From contig CM032117.1 of NCBI GenBank assembly GCA_018894105.1, positions 43,820,501 through 43,884,500 on the forward strand: DNA of 64,000 nt. The letters run 5' to 3'. The translations under genes were made by a program, and so were the position numbers. Position 1 is the stretch's first letter. Each line of letters opens with the position of its first letter. The DNA is from Jacaranda mimosifolia. Its lineage: Eukaryota; Streptophyta; Magnoliopsida; Lamiales; Bignoniaceae. The notes beneath the pieces are model-generated. The model searched no databases. It had not been told where the DNA came from and saw nothing but the letters and a program-made list of their open reading frames with translations. Positions 38,293-51,621 of the stretch are shown piece by piece.

Positions 38293-40862
38293 TATAAATT
38301 AACTATTGAATTAGTAATTTTATGTAAATCATATATATGAATGATAATTTTATTTCAATAATCAACATTTCATGGAAATGTTATTTTATTGTATGTTTAG
38401 CTTAAATTATTTTTAATTAATTCTAATATATAAATTCATTTATCACTTTTAAATAATAATCATCCGAATAAGTTGAAAAAAGTGACAAAGAAATAATAAT
38501 TGACACTTTTTTTAAAAAATAAACAAAGAGTACAAATTTAAATTTTCACTTAACTACATCAGACAAGTACAAAAGGTAGGGGCTTCTATATTTTTTTATT
38601 TATCTTACACTTACAAAGTGATCATAGATTAGAAAATAAAATTTCAAATTAACTATAAAATATTGTTTCATGGATATTTATTAATTTAAAGTGATTGTTT
38701 ATATCATACTAGATAAAAGGGCTTCAGCCATACTAATTAGACACCAACTAAATTTAATGATTTCAAACTCTATAACAATAATTTTATAACTATGAAAAGA
38801 ATAATCTATATAAGACTATTTATGAGTGGTAAACTTTCATAAGCAAAAATATATATCGGGCTTATTTAGGTAAGAATGAGCCTCTTTTATAGTAATTTAT
38901 TTTTTGGAATTTACAAAATAACTTCTATATGCATACAGATTAAAATTAGAATGTTGGTTTTTTGAGGTATTTATAAGAAAACTTCAATTCTTTCAAAATT
39001 ACGAATTTTTTTCTAAATAAATATTTAGAAAACAAACTCTCATAAACTCATAGAGATATCAATTCTTGAATTTTCCAGTTATATTTAACCAGAAAAATGC
39101 CTTTTTTGTCTTATAACTTGGTCTATGCTTATTTTTAATCCTCAAAATATGGCCATCACAATTTACATATAACATTTTTCAAATTAGAAAGTTCAATCCA
39201 AACTTTGCTTAATATTTTAAATTTGGCTAGTAAGAAATATTACATGCTTAGAGCATGATATTTAAATTTGGAAATTTCTCTAAAATGAAAAGAAATTTAT
39301 TGATGTAAATTTATCTATTAGTTGTTTTAGAAAGAAAAATATTAAAATCTGCCTCCAAATCAACTTTCAATCGCGGTTCCCAAAAAGTAATGAAAATGAG
39401 AAGAAATTAAGCTGAAAGTATACTATATATAGCTTTTTATCATAAATTTTATCCCTACTAGATAATGTTAAAATTCTTTAACTATTTCATCAGATAATTT
39501 AAGAGTTAAGTTAATTATTGAATATTGGCTGACACCATTAAAATAATATAATGAGTTATACACAATATATTTTTAGTTATTTAGGCCCCAATAAAGACTT
39601 AAATTATTTTGCTACTAAAATTATGTATCGTAAATTAAATTAATTGACTTATCTTAATATATCGAATTTCCAAAGAATTAAAGTGAAAGTAGGTCAAATT
39701 ACACAATTTAAAATATATTTTTGCCTTTATATTAATTAAATAATATCATATTCAGAAATAAAAATAAATTATTAAAAATCAGCTAAAACATTTGAGCTGC
39801 AATTTGTTCATTGTGTCTTACAATATATGCTCAGAATATATATCTAAAAGTTTATGAAATTCATTGGCTAAGGACTTTTGTTTGTGGTCTCAACCATGTT
39901 CACTAAATATTTATTTGATTGATTTATATTTGATGTAGTATGAAATTAGACTTTATAATACTTTTTGAAAATTATAGAGTTATGGGTTCCTGATTTAAGA
40001 GCATGTTCATGTAGCGACAGTGTTCGACTTAAAAGATATGTTATTCAATGCCTTTTTTACTACAAAAGTTGATGTTTTTATCTATTGAATCATTAATGAG
40101 CTTGAATTCATTAGGTTTAGGGGGCCATCTTAAGCAGACATAGTGGCCCATTTCATTAAGTCATATTGGTCCTTTTATTGAGTTTTTGACCTATGTGCCT
40201 TTGGCATTAGTGGGGTATATCATATAACACTCTACTCTCTGTTAGAAATCATTCAGTTTGAATGGAAAGTATAATTTCTATTTTCAAGTATTCTTTTTAG
40301 TTTACATTGCTATGATGATTTGATCTTTTGATGTCGCTTAGTTTAATTAATTAATTATTAATTTTAATTAATTAAATATTTCTTTTTTTGTGGTTGCGCT
40401 TCACTAATAACATGTGTTCTCCAGGAGCCTTAAAGGAATTGATTCAATTGAATTGATTCAATCCCTGAATTAATTTAGTCTAATAAATTTCTCCAAGTGA
40501 CTAGATGCATCTTATATGTCCAATTGAATAAACTTCTATACTCAATTAAATTAATTCAACTATTGAATTAATTTAGCCTAATAAATTTCTCTAGCACTTA
40601 AATTAATTTAATATTGAATTAATCAAGTCAATTAATTAGTCTTACTACTTAATTGTGCTTCTTCAATTTTGGTCAAACATATATAATGTGCCCAATTAAA
40701 AACTCTTTGTTCAATTGTATCAATTCAACACTTTAATTTATTTAGCCATTCAAAATGTTTGATCATATTAATTAAATTCCTTTATCTAACAATTATATAA
40801 AATTTCACCAAATTGATAAACTATATATTGGTTGCTATGTGTGACCCCTTCAGTTTTCCAAT
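38293..40862. other. AT-rich intergenic or element DNA
   Basis: No gene recognised. About 40000-40862 has lower A/T bias and may belong with 43716-44600. The solo LTR between them has a perfect target duplication, so these flanks were once contiguous. Confidence 0.4.
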
Positions 40863-43715
40863 GAACTTGTAATACTCCAAAATTTTATTTCGTATTTAAT
40901 CAATTACTATATTTTATTTTATTTAATATTTCAATTAAAGTTATAGTAAGGCATGAAGTATAATTTCGTTAATATATATATACACACACACACACACAAC
41001 ATTAAATTATCTCATGGCCAAATAATGATAACTATTATTTAGTTTCATATATATGCATATATTTGTAGATAAAACTTTTGGGGAGAGTAAGTTGTAATTT
41101 TACTTGAATTAAAATGTTATCAATACTAAGACTTAAATCATTGAGACCATAAGAATCAATAATAAAGATACTAAAATTATAAAAGAGTTATCCGACTCCT
41201 AGAAGGAAAACATTAATAAGAGTCCCACTCATATCAAACACTCCCCTTATTTATATTTTTCCTATGGATCGAAACCCTAATTACATTTAATAGTAAACAA
41301 AAGAGGAAAAGGGGGAAGAAGGAAAAAGTGACAGCAGTTGTGGAAAAGGGGAAAGGAAAAGGAGACGGCATTTGCAGGAAGTGCGTTAGAATTACACAAG
41401 GTAATTAATGAGTTTGTAGACTTCATATTTTGATAATTGCGAAATTCAATAGTTGATGCTGTTAGGTTTTTATTTTATTTTTCGAAAATAGATATTTGTG
41501 AAAGCTTTGCTACTTCTTTCCGACAAAATTAAGCAAAATGATCAACATACCAATTTTAGGTTTGTGTCTTAGGTTTCAAATGCCTCACGAATCACCTCAT
41601 CCGATTTATATAAAGAAAGTTATGATCAAAATACTAAGATATATCAAGTCTGGTAATACAGGATTTTGATTTTTCGAAAAATAAATAGTTTTGACTCTTT
41701 TACTACTTGATCTCGATAGAATTAAGTAACATGATCAACATAAGATTTGTAACTCCATCTCTTATATATTTATATCCATCTGAATTACTTCAATAAAATA
41801 TATAGGGAGAAAGTTATGAGTAAAATACAAAGGTGTGGCATGACAGAAAATACAGGGCTTTGATTTTCCTAGAACAGAATATTGTGACATCTTTTGATTT
41901 CTATTTAATTTGGAAATATGATCAACATAAGAACTTAATATCTGTATCTTAGGTTTTTATATACATTTAAATCACTTTAATCTGATTCATAGGGATAAAG
42001 TTATGGCTAAAATACTATGATGTGGCAATATAGAAAATACAGAACTTTGAATTTCCTAGAATAGAATATTGTGACAACTTTTACTACTCGATTCTGATTT
42101 AATTGGGAAATAAGGTCAACAGATGAATTGTATATATATATATATATATCTTAGGTTTTTATAGGATTTTGAATCACCTTCATCCAAGGCCTATATTAAA
42201 AGTTATAGCTTAGATACCACTAAATGTCACATCAAAAAATTTCCTAAAAATTGGAAATCTACTTTTGCACCATTGCTGCCTCTTGAACTCAATTTCTCTC
42301 TCTCATATAGCCAGTTTAGACTGCATCATGAACATAATAGTTTCAGATTCTTTCTTAGCTTTTTAATGCCATAAGAATTGAGCCAATCGGATATCTAGAA
42401 AGAATATTATGAGCGACTCAACAAAGTACGTACGAAAGGACAAATTCTTGATAAGTTTTGTGAGTATGTATGCACTAGGCTAGTGACATATAGAAATTTT
42501 TTGTATTGGTTTTAGAGTGTTATTGATCATTGTCTTGATTTCTTAGATGAATTTGAGGTTAGAGTTCATGGATCAAGTCAGAATGCTAACTGAAATTAAC
42601 ACTACTCTTATTTCAACAGGTGTTTTGAGACCATTGATTCTATTGATAAGTACTGTGAATGCTTAACTTATAACTATTATATGATATTACTTTTCAAACC
42701 AGAAGGATATATGTATAGTAACACATGCTATAAAACTTCTCTTCAATATACACTGCACTATATATATATATATTCCATTGCGCACAAAAAGAAATATTTT
42801 TCTTGTTTTGTTTCTAGATAAAACAAAACCTATGCTTTTATGACTTTTTTTTTTATGCTTCTAGACTAGCAAATTAAACTTGATGATAAATTGATTACTG
42901 CTACTGTTACTGTTAGTTGGGTCCAACTTGGTCTGGGTGTGTGAAGGACTTCGCTGGGCACAACGGGCTTGCCGGTTGAACTCTAAACCCCCATGGCCTA
43001 ATTTCCCCAGTGCACAACAGAAGCTGATTGTGGCTGAGGTAAGTCGTAGGAATTCCCGAGGATGCTTGGGCACTATTTTGGTAAGGTCGCACCTTACTCA
43101 GAGTGATAAGGGACTATTATAGTGGGAGTCATAATGTTGATTGGCTACAGCGAACACTGTCTAATCATTGCATTTAAGTTGTTAGTTTAGGAAACTGTTT
43201 ATTAAAATTCTTGACTTGTTACTGCTTGACTGTTTAATGTTTCCACTTATGTTTTTCTCAATTATTTTCACTGTACAAACTCTCGAATATTTTCACTGTA
43301 CAAATCATGTTAAATTCATGAACTCATAATGCGCACACTTGGCATTCACTAAGTCTTTTACTCACACTTTTTTCTTTTTTTTTAACTTTCTTCTAGCAAA
43401 CTTAGATTCTAGCCCTAGTGAGAAGGTGGATCATGCGTATGATGAGAATCAAGATTGAAGTCTTAGATTAGATTTTGCAATAAACTACTGTATTTTCCTA
43501 AGCTTATTATTTCTATTTTTTTATTGTGGATTCTAGTTGTTTTAGTTGGGGTTAGGTAATGGTACTTGAGTTTTTGTGTTATTAGACTATTATTGGATTT
43601 ATTTGAGTTCTTGTCTAACTTTATGATTTTGGTTTATGAATATCATATATTTGGAATTTAGTTTTATGCATCGAGACTAGACTGTATGATTCAATTTTTG
43701 GGGCGTGACAGAACT
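40863..43715 (+). mobile_element. Solo-LTR-like element, copy 1 (2843 bp)
   Basis: The body is 40868-43710. It starts TGTAATACTCCAAAATTTTA and ends TTTTTGGGGCGTGACA, so the ends are TG/CA with an inverted TGT-A-CCCC/GGGG-ACA pattern. GAACT (40863-40867 and 43711-43715) is a perfect 5-bp duplication. No pol gene lies inside. A TATA-like TTATTTATAT occurs near 41249-41258. Two further copies occur at 48109-61802 and 57049-60259. Large LTRs with such ends are common in plant gypsy elements. The lineage is not established. Confidence 0.8.
41455..42130 (+). repeat. Degenerate tandem repeats inside LTR copy 1
   Basis: About four diverged units of 150-190 bp share TATGG/ATGA-TAAAATACTA, CA-GTAATACAG-ATTTTGA, TTTTTC-GAA, CTTTTACTACT and a GATCAACATA block. 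Confidence 0.6.
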
Positions 43716-44600
43716 AGTTGTGAACTAGTATACAAATAGTTATCTTATGATTATTTTGATTAATTAAGTACCTATAATTAACCACTCAAGAACTAATCCC
43801 ATTTATTCAACTATACACACGTTATATTTGATGTCTAACAACAAGCCCATGAGCCTTAACAAATTAGCAAAATAGCAAGGTGAACCCTCTGTTCGCTATT
43901 ATCATGTAAATACAGTCTTTCCATCAACTAATATCCTATTTTATGCAAGTCTTTGGGATGTCGATATCATATAGGCCTCAATAGTTATGCACTTAACCTT
44001 GATAAATTGGATCAACTGGTTCTCTTGTAACCTTATCCGAATAGGCCTCAAGTTAAAATAATAACTAATGCACTATCACAACATGAAAACTCTAATGTTG
44101 ATTTAAACCTAATCGGAATCCCATTGGGATCGTATAATGAACTTATTTTCTAATAAGTACACGAGTTTACATTAATATCAAATACCAACGCCCATAAAAC
44201 GAGGTATCCTCCAACCATTAGGGCATGTACCAAACGTGCAAATCTTAGTGAATCTATTAATAGCCTATATTGAAAGATTTTATTACTCGGAATGTTTTAA
44301 AAATCGCAACTATAGAGACATATCTCCTAATCGCCATCTCTATGCATGATCTTGTCCTATAGTCATATGTGATCTTAAGAGCTTCTACCAAATGCAAACA
44401 TGTATAAGATGAGAGGTAGCTAAATAAATTAGTATATTGATTTGTGTAAGTAAGTTCATACAAGAGAAGTTTTCTCGCCAATCACATTAGCTTGCTAAGC
44501 ACTACTCTCACAATGTCTATTTGATGCATTTGGAATTTGGATTGTACATATTTTCTATTTAAGGAATTTTACACAACATAGATTGTCCTTGCTCTATTTT
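43716..44600. other. Unclassified repeat-like DNA
   Basis: No coding domain found. It was contiguous with 40862 before LTR copy 1 inserted. Base composition and lack of ORFs suggest LTR or untranslated retroelement DNA. Confidence 0.35.
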
Positions 44601-44639
44601 TGTCAAAAAATAATTTGCCATAAAGTTCTTCATCTTTAT

Positions 44640-46209
44640 TTTATATAATGAATCTTGAAGAAGAGTAGCTCCTAATTAGCTGCCTTTGAGATTAATTTTT
44701 TCAGCATTAAGCTGAGGCCTGCACTTCCTTTTATGGAATGCAGTGGGGCATCTTTAGGACCACCTTAATCTTTTTTGGATTAGCTTCTTTACTTTGCTAA
44801 ACCATAAAGCCCATGAATTTTCCTCTTTATGCACCAGTGGCACATTTCGCTGGGTTGAGTTTTATGCCAATCCTTCAAGTATGCTGAAACATTGCTATAA
44901 ATCTCAGAGTTGATCGGCCTAAACTCCGTTCTTGAGCAGTATGTCGTCGATGTAGACCTCTATATTACATTTTATCATACTTTGGACCATGTGGTTGACT
45001 TGCCTCTAGTATGTTGCTCCTACATTCTTTAATTTGAAGGGTATCTCATTGTGACAATGGATGTCATGTGGCATGATGAAGCTAATGTTCTTTTAGTCTT
45101 GTGAAGCCAATATTATTTGGCCGTACCCTTTGTATGCATCAAAGAAACTCTGCATTTTGCATTCGAAGATTTAATGCACCAGCATGTCAGTTCTTAGAAA
45201 AGGAAATGAATCCTTTAGGCAAGCATTATTCAAATCGATGAAGTCTATGCACAACCTCCATTTCCCATCTTGTTTCAATACTATGATGATAGTGGCTAGC
45301 TACTCTGAATATTGGACTAAGCATATGTACGCTACCTCTAGTTGTTTTTCAACCTCTTTCTTGATTATCTAATTTTCTACGAGCTAAACTTCCTATCTGC
45401 TTTACTAGTTTGATGTAAGATCTATATTCAAGTGGTACATCATAACGTCTAGTGAGGTACCACACAAGTATATCATACTCCATGCAAACGTATTGGCGTT
45501 GTTTCCTAAAAAATCTAACCAAGCTTTCTTTTGACACCATGCTCAAGGATATTCTAATCTTCACGATTCTAGATGGGTCCCCTAGTAAAATCTCAACAGC
45601 CTTTGATTATTTAACAGACTCAATTCTAGCCTTATTCAATTTTCTCTTTGAATGACTGGCTCCGAAGCAAGAGTCTCCACTATATCGGTCTTACCAGCTA
45701 GGAATTCATCTTTTCCTTCATGGATGACCTGCACTTTGATTTATGGACTAGTTCGGGTACGAATGGGGTTTTAGCTTCTTTTAATATATTGATGTAACAA
45801 TCTTGCTTCATCCTCTAGTCTCCATTAGCTTCTCGAATACTCTATGGAGTAGAAAACTTCAACTTCATAAGAAATATTGAAACTATGGTATGAAAAAGAT
45901 TGAGTGTGGGTTGTCCAAAAATCATATTGTATGTCGAGTGAGCTTTTACCACCAGAACTTCACCATGTTGTTGATGTAGCGAGGGTAGGACCCTAAAGAA
46001 AATAGAAGTGTCCCCCATAGCCTCTATCATTTCTCCATTGAGGTAGACGGGTGGGGTATAGGCCTTCTATAGTTGGGTATTGTCGATTCCCAATTGCAGT
46101 AAACATAGGGGAAGATGATGTCTACTGACCTGACATTTTCCGCTAAAATCTTCTTTGGGTATGGTGAGATGACCAGAGCATCATTATGCTTCCCATGGTT
46201 TACCTTCAT
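44640..46209 (-). pseudogene. Protease and reverse transcriptase of the second gypsy element
   Basis: The protease part (46030-45842) has VKAHSTYNMIFGQPTLNLF. The RT part (about 45370-44700) has DGKWRLCIDFIDLN, a DAYKGYGQI-like stretch and an intact VYIDDI catalytic box near 44940-44960. Many stops interrupt the frame. Recognisable pol ends about 44640. Confidence 0.75.
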
Positions 46210-46299
46210 ATCCTCTTCACAAAAAAAGATATATAATTAGGTAGCAAACACCTCATAGATGCAGAGAGCTAAGGTTGGTGTGCGACTAAGCTGCTAAAT

Positions 46300-47890
46300 G
46301 GCTCAGATTAGGGACTTTTGGGAGTTGATTTACTTTTTTCCTGCAAGCACATTAGATATGACCAGGATAATTAATGCCTAAAGTGGAAAGATTATTGACC
46401 ACCTAAAGCTGGGAATCTCTTCTACTCTCCGTCTAGGTTTGGGAGATCGGTGTTGTGGTTTAACATCCCTAACCTTTAGGGGTCATGAGGGGTGTTATGT
46501 CTCTTATCTATGAACTTTTTTAAATATTCTTGACAAATAAGTTTCTCGTTCTCATTTTTCAAATAGTGGCATTTCTTCGTCGTGTATCCTCCATCCCTAT
46601 GGAAGTGGCAATACTTATTTAATCTCTATCTTTTAGGATTGTCAGCCATCGTTTTTATCTCACAACCAGGCTTTGCTACTCGGTGACCTCTAATATCTCT
46701 GTTCTAGTGACGTATAGAGAAGTGTGTTTAGTGTCTCATAAGAGAGGCATATGCTTATGCTCTTTCTTCTACATGTTGTTGTTGGCCTCATCTTCCATGG
46801 CTTTCCTTTTGTTACTTTTAGGGAAGTATATTAGTCTCCCTAATGTGGATGTATTTTTCTTCTTGAATCAGAAGCTCGTCCAATATGGCTAGAGGACTAC
46901 CTACTATGGACTCCTTGAAATGTTGGTGCCTTAATCCTTGCTGGATGATGCTAGAGAGAAGGTCCTGGTTAATGTGGGAAATCTTATGCACACTTATATG
47001 AAATAATTCATGTGCTTGCAAAGTCTTTCTCTTTTTTTTTTGTTTTTTTGCTTAATGGATAGTGGTAAGAGGTAGTCTTTAGGTAATTATGGTTAATAGA
47101 GAAATTGTGGATGCATAGTTGTGTCATATACTCAAAGACGGTTATGGTCCTAATAGACAATTGGTTGAACTAGAGGAGGACATGCTTTATTCGGATGGTA
47201 TGTAAAATCTTGCAATATATAGCCTCAATCAATTGTACAGCTCCATTTTTATGAGAAAGTTATCCCTATGCTCTTAGGTTCCCTCGTACGTGCCATTGAA
47301 TTCGACAAGTTACAAACCTTCAAACCATAGGAAGGGATTCCATTAGTATTATCTGGCAAAATGGGCTATGCTACGAAGGAACAACAATAAGAGAGAGATA
47401 GTCATCGACTCCCCTTTGAGTTTGCTTGGGAGCAACACACTTGGTAACATATGTGGGCCCTAGAGTAAGCAACATAGAAGGATGTTAGGCTGCTTTAGTG
47501 GGGCTGAGCTGGAGAAGGTGCAACCTCATGCCTATGATCGGCTCTTCTAGATTTGATGAGGCTTAATGACTTGTATGAGAAGATTGAAGTAGACATTATT
47601 TTGCATGATCGACAATGTACTGAGCAGCAACCTTAGTTATGGTGCACGTAAAAAAGCATTCTCCACTAATGTTAGTAGAGCTTCCTGGGTAAGCTAGAGG
47701 ATTAGGCCTTTTGGCAGTAGGTCCTATGGGGCTTGCTGGCGCCTACTGCCAAAGGCGTAGTCGGGGACCTGTCCGAGTTCAAGAAGAAGTGCCTTGTTTT
47801 GGTCATGGTATCTTCACATGTCACCTCTCTCAACGTGGCCATATATGCGTTTGACTCTTGAGCAGTGGATCTCATTTGCATCATCAACAT
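46300..47890 (-). pseudogene. gag of the second gypsy element
   Basis: The start frame is 47890-47702 (MLMMQMRSTAQESNAYM...). The middle frame, 47021-46818, has FKESIVGSPLAILDELLIQ and EKYIHI, a typical C-terminal gag helix. Near 46620-46500 a zinc-finger-like segment YCHFHRDGGYTTKKC is followed by HYLKNENEKLI. The frames are separated by stops and shifts. Confidence 0.7.
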
Positions 47891-48404
47891 CTGGTAAATT
47901 AGGCTTTTCTCACATATGGCACCAAAATGATGCAGGATTAATTCTAGTTCACGGGCTTCCTTAGAATTTCATGAGTAGAGAGTGAAAGTTTTAAGTCCTT
48001 AATTTTGGAATGTGATTGCTTTTAGAGAATAGCTTGAATAAGAAAGTGATTAAATGCCTCTCTTTAACAAATTCTAGGGATATTTATAGGCTTTGGACTG
48101 GGATTTTATGTAGTGTCCCATATTTTTCTTATTTATAAACCTTAATTAATTGAGATTAGTCAATTATTTAGGAGTAACTAAGAATTACCTTGAATTCTTA
48201 TTCAATGCTAAGAAAAGAAAAGAAAATGAAATAAATAATAATAAACAAGAATATATGTAGATAAGGATAGACTTTTTAGCAATTCTAATCCTTGTAAACA
48301 CCTAATTTGTTAGGTCTCTTTCTCCATACCACATTCAAATCAGTTTTTCTACTCTACAATGTAAATTCAAACCTTCAAATTTTTCAGCAAAATATTTTCC
48401 TTAG

Positions 48405-48587
48405 TGTTAAGATATATTATGTAGGATATACTTTAGGAGTTTGTTAGCAGATAACTAGGACTTGATAGGATAATTATTAGATATAGTAATCTTATTTTAC
48501 TAGGACTCTAATATATATATATATATACTTGTCTTGTGTCTTTCTTTTCTGATATATGAATAAAGAAAGAGGTCCTTCAATTTAACG
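48405..48587 (+). repeat. Copia 5' LTR
   Basis: Starts TGTTAAGATATATTATG and ends CTTCAATTTAACG. It holds a (TA)n promoter-like tract at 48511-48528. The last base is G where the 3' LTR has A. Confidence 0.9.
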
Positions 48588-48600
48588 TGGCATCGAAGCC
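48588..48600 (+). other. Copia primer-binding site
   Basis: TGGCATCGAAGCC lies directly after the LTR. It is a variant of the initiator-Met tRNA complement used by most plant copia elements. Confidence 0.75.
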
Positions 48601-49121
48601 AACGGGAATAAAATCTAAAGCCCTAATTTTGTTGTTGAGTGTGTTCAGATCACCTCTTTAGAGTGTACAATCGTCAACACCGCACATACTAGGAGAAAGC
48701 CCAAACATTAATCGGATGGAACCCAAAATCCATTGGTTAGATTCCTGGAGAATGGCCCGTATGCGCCGATCGAACTTTTTGCGGCCTATCCACGCATTAA
48801 TGCGTGACACCCGGTCTTCATTACTGGTGTCACCTTGACAAAGGGGTACTATTCCCATGAAGCACTCTCTGTTCCGCCTATTCCTTTTGGTAAAGATTTG
48901 CAATAGTATGTTGTGTGAATTGTCTGGTTTCAACAATGCATTTTCGTCCCTTTTTTTCTAGCTACTGTTCAGTCTGTTGACTTAGATTTATGTGGTACAG
49001 TACAAATTTTGTGGGTGGAAGGTAATTTTCTTTAAAAAAAAGTGATTATTGTCTTTTTTCTGACTGGTATGGTGAATTTGCTAATCCCAGAGCATTTTAA
49101 ATTATTTAGCTTTTGTTTAAG

Positions 49122-49995
49122 ATGACAAAAAATAAAAATATTATTGCTGATGCGATTTCGATAGTGATAAAAATTACGTAGCACAAACTTAATGGCTTAA
49201 ACTACTTAAAATGGAGCAAAACGATTCAGGTCTATTTACAGAGTATTGATAAGGATGATCACCTTCTTATAAACCCACCTACTGATAATACAAGGCAGAT
49301 ATGGATGAGGGACGATGCCCGATTGTTTCTACAAATTCGAGATTCCATTAATAGTGACGTAATTACCTTGATCAATCATTGTGAGTTTGTTAAAGAGTTG
49401 ATGGATTATTTGGATTTTTTATATTTTAGAAAAGGAAATATTTCTCGCATTTATGAGATTTGTAAGGCTTTCTGCCGAGCCGATAAACAAGATAGATCTT
49501 TGACAACTTACTTTATGGAGTTTAAACATGCTTATGAAGAACTTAATATATTGTTGCCATTTAGTCCTAATGTGAAAGTTCAGTAGGAGCAATGAGAACA
49601 AATTGCGGTGATGAGTTTTCTCATTGGTCTCTCTCTGGAATTTGATACTGCTAAGTCTCAAATCTTGTCTGGGTCTGAAATTTTTTCTCTACATCTTACA
49701 ATTAGTAGTATTCTTCATACAGAAAAACCTTAGTCTATTCAGACCACTAATAGTGCCCTCATAAGTCGCAATGACATGGGACGACAAGGCAATAAGGGAG
49801 GAAATCGAGGATGATATAATGGTAACCGAAATAATGGAAGGGCAACTTAGAATATGAATTCAAGAGGATATAATGGTAATCGAAATAGTAGAGGGGCAAC
49901 CTCGAATCTTAACTCAGGAGAAATCATTTGTTATTACTGCCATGAGCTTGGTCATACAAAACACATATGTCCCAAACTTCAAAATAAACTATAAG
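49122..49995 (+). pseudogene. Copia gag
   Basis: ATG at 49122, then a stop near 49180. The main frame runs 49305-49583 and continues past two stops to about 49730 (SFLIGLSLEFDTAKSQIL). A perfect CX2CX4HX4C zinc knuckle (C-YY-C-HELG-H-TKHI-C) lies at 49929-49970. A GYNGNRN-type glycine/asparagine repeat precedes it. Confidence 0.8.
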
Positions 49996-50185
49996 ATGCC
50001 AATGTTGCAATAAGAGATTCCACTAATGCTCCATCCTCTGAGAAAACTATTATGGTATCTACAGAAGAATTTGCACAATTTCACCAGTATCAAGCATCTT
50101 TAAAGACCACCAATTCCTCAGTCACTGCTCTTGCTAAGTAAGGTAACCCTAATGCGTGCCTTGTCTTTTCCTCATCTAAATAGGT

Positions 50186-51480
50186 CATTCATTCTGGTAC
50201 TACAAATCACATAACAGGTAATTTCAACATTTTGCACTTCTTCCACTCTCACCCATCCTCTTCTAATGTTACTTTAGCTGATGAATCTACTTCATATGTT
50301 ATAGTCTCTAGAATAGCCAACCCAACATTCTTGATCTCTTTATCCTCTGTTTTATGCTTACCTAAGTTTTCATTTAATTTAATGTTCGTCAACAAATTTA
50401 CTCAAGCCTTATATTATTATGTCTTATTTTTTCCTAATCACTATTTATTTTAAGATCTTACGACGAAGCAGATTATTAGTAGAAGGCATGAGTATTGAGG
50501 ACTTTATATCCTTGAGAATCAGGTGCCACGGTCTCTCGCTTATTGCAGCTCTTTGACCCCATTTAAAGCTCATTGTCGATTAGGGCACCCTTCCTCTTAG
50601 GCTTTAAATCCTTATCGACTTTAAAGAGGTTGTGTCCACAATTTCAGTATTTATCTGTTTTAGAATGTGAGTCATGTTAGTTTGCTAAACATCATAGGTT
50701 AACTTTAGCATCTTATACCAATAAATGGGTTTCATCCCCTGTTAAGTTAGTTCATTCTGATGTTTGGGGTCTATGTTTTGTTGTTTCTGAAACTGGATTC
50801 AAGTATTTTGCTATGTTATTGATGATTTAGGTTTATTTTATGAAAAATCATTCAGAATTATTCTCTATTTTCTGTGCATTTTGTGCTGAAATTAAAAGAC
50901 AATCCAATGTTCATGTGCGCATATTGGGAGTGATAATGCCAAAGAATACTTTTCAGACACTTTCTCTACATATATGACACAAAATGGTATCCTTCATCGA
51001 TATTCTTGTGTTGATACTCCATCCTAAAATGAAATTGCTGAAAGAAAAACTCAGCATCTCCTTGAGGTGGCTAGAGCACTTCTATTTCAAATGAAAGTTC
51101 CTAAACAATTATGGGCCAATGTTGTCTTCACAGCTTGTTTCTTAATTAATCACATGCCCTCATCGGTTCTTAATGGTGGCACTCCTAATATTACTTCATT
51201 CCCAAATAAATCTTCATCTCCCATTGAACCTCGTATTTTTGGTAGCACTTGTTTCGTATGAAATACTTGTCCATAACTAACTAAGTTGGATCTAAAGTCT
51301 CTTAAATGTGTCTTCCTTTGGTATTCTCGCCTTCAAAAAGGGTATTGATGTTTCTCTCCAACACTTAATGGTCATTTTCTGTCAACTGATTTTACATTGT
51401 TTGAGTCCACCCCATTTTTTCCAAACTCTCTTGTTGATGATAATTTAGAGGAGGAACATAATCTTTTTAGTCTATACTGT
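50186..51480 (+). pseudogene. Copia protease and integrase
   Basis: The protease active-site region reads H-S-G-T-T-N-H near 50188, so the catalytic Asp of DSG is His. The integrase region has a zinc-binding H..H..C..C area near 50500-50700 and the C-terminal catalytic region around 51000-51260, with AERKTQHLLEVARALLFQM and the invariant Glu. Several in-frame stops are present. Confidence 0.75.
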
Positions 51481-51621
51481 CCAACTTATATCCCCCACTC
51501 CTATCAATGCTCAGCCCCTTATTATCCATGTCTATTCTAGACGGCCGGAGATATCGACATATGACCTCCATAGTCCTTTCTTCATTGGAAGATCCAATTA
51601 CCACCTTTAAGCATAGATGTG

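Larger units (their letters stand above)
44640..48108 (-). mobile_element. Second Ty3/gypsy element, 3'-truncated
   Basis: On the minus strand a TATA-like CCTATAAATATCCC (48090-48077) is followed by a presumed R/U5 and then a TTTTGGTGCCATATGTGAG leader (about 47935-47915) of the type found after the 5' LTR of Tat-like elements. Next come gag, protease and RT, in order. The RT is followed by only a short RNase H-like start before homology ends near 44640. The upstream part of the 5' LTR is interrupted at 48108 by solo-LTR copy 3. Confidence 0.7.

Noticed and set aside
42928..43122. 64-codon ORF as a gene
   Set aside because: It lies in the LTR core, and the third copy (61020-61260) does not keep the frame.
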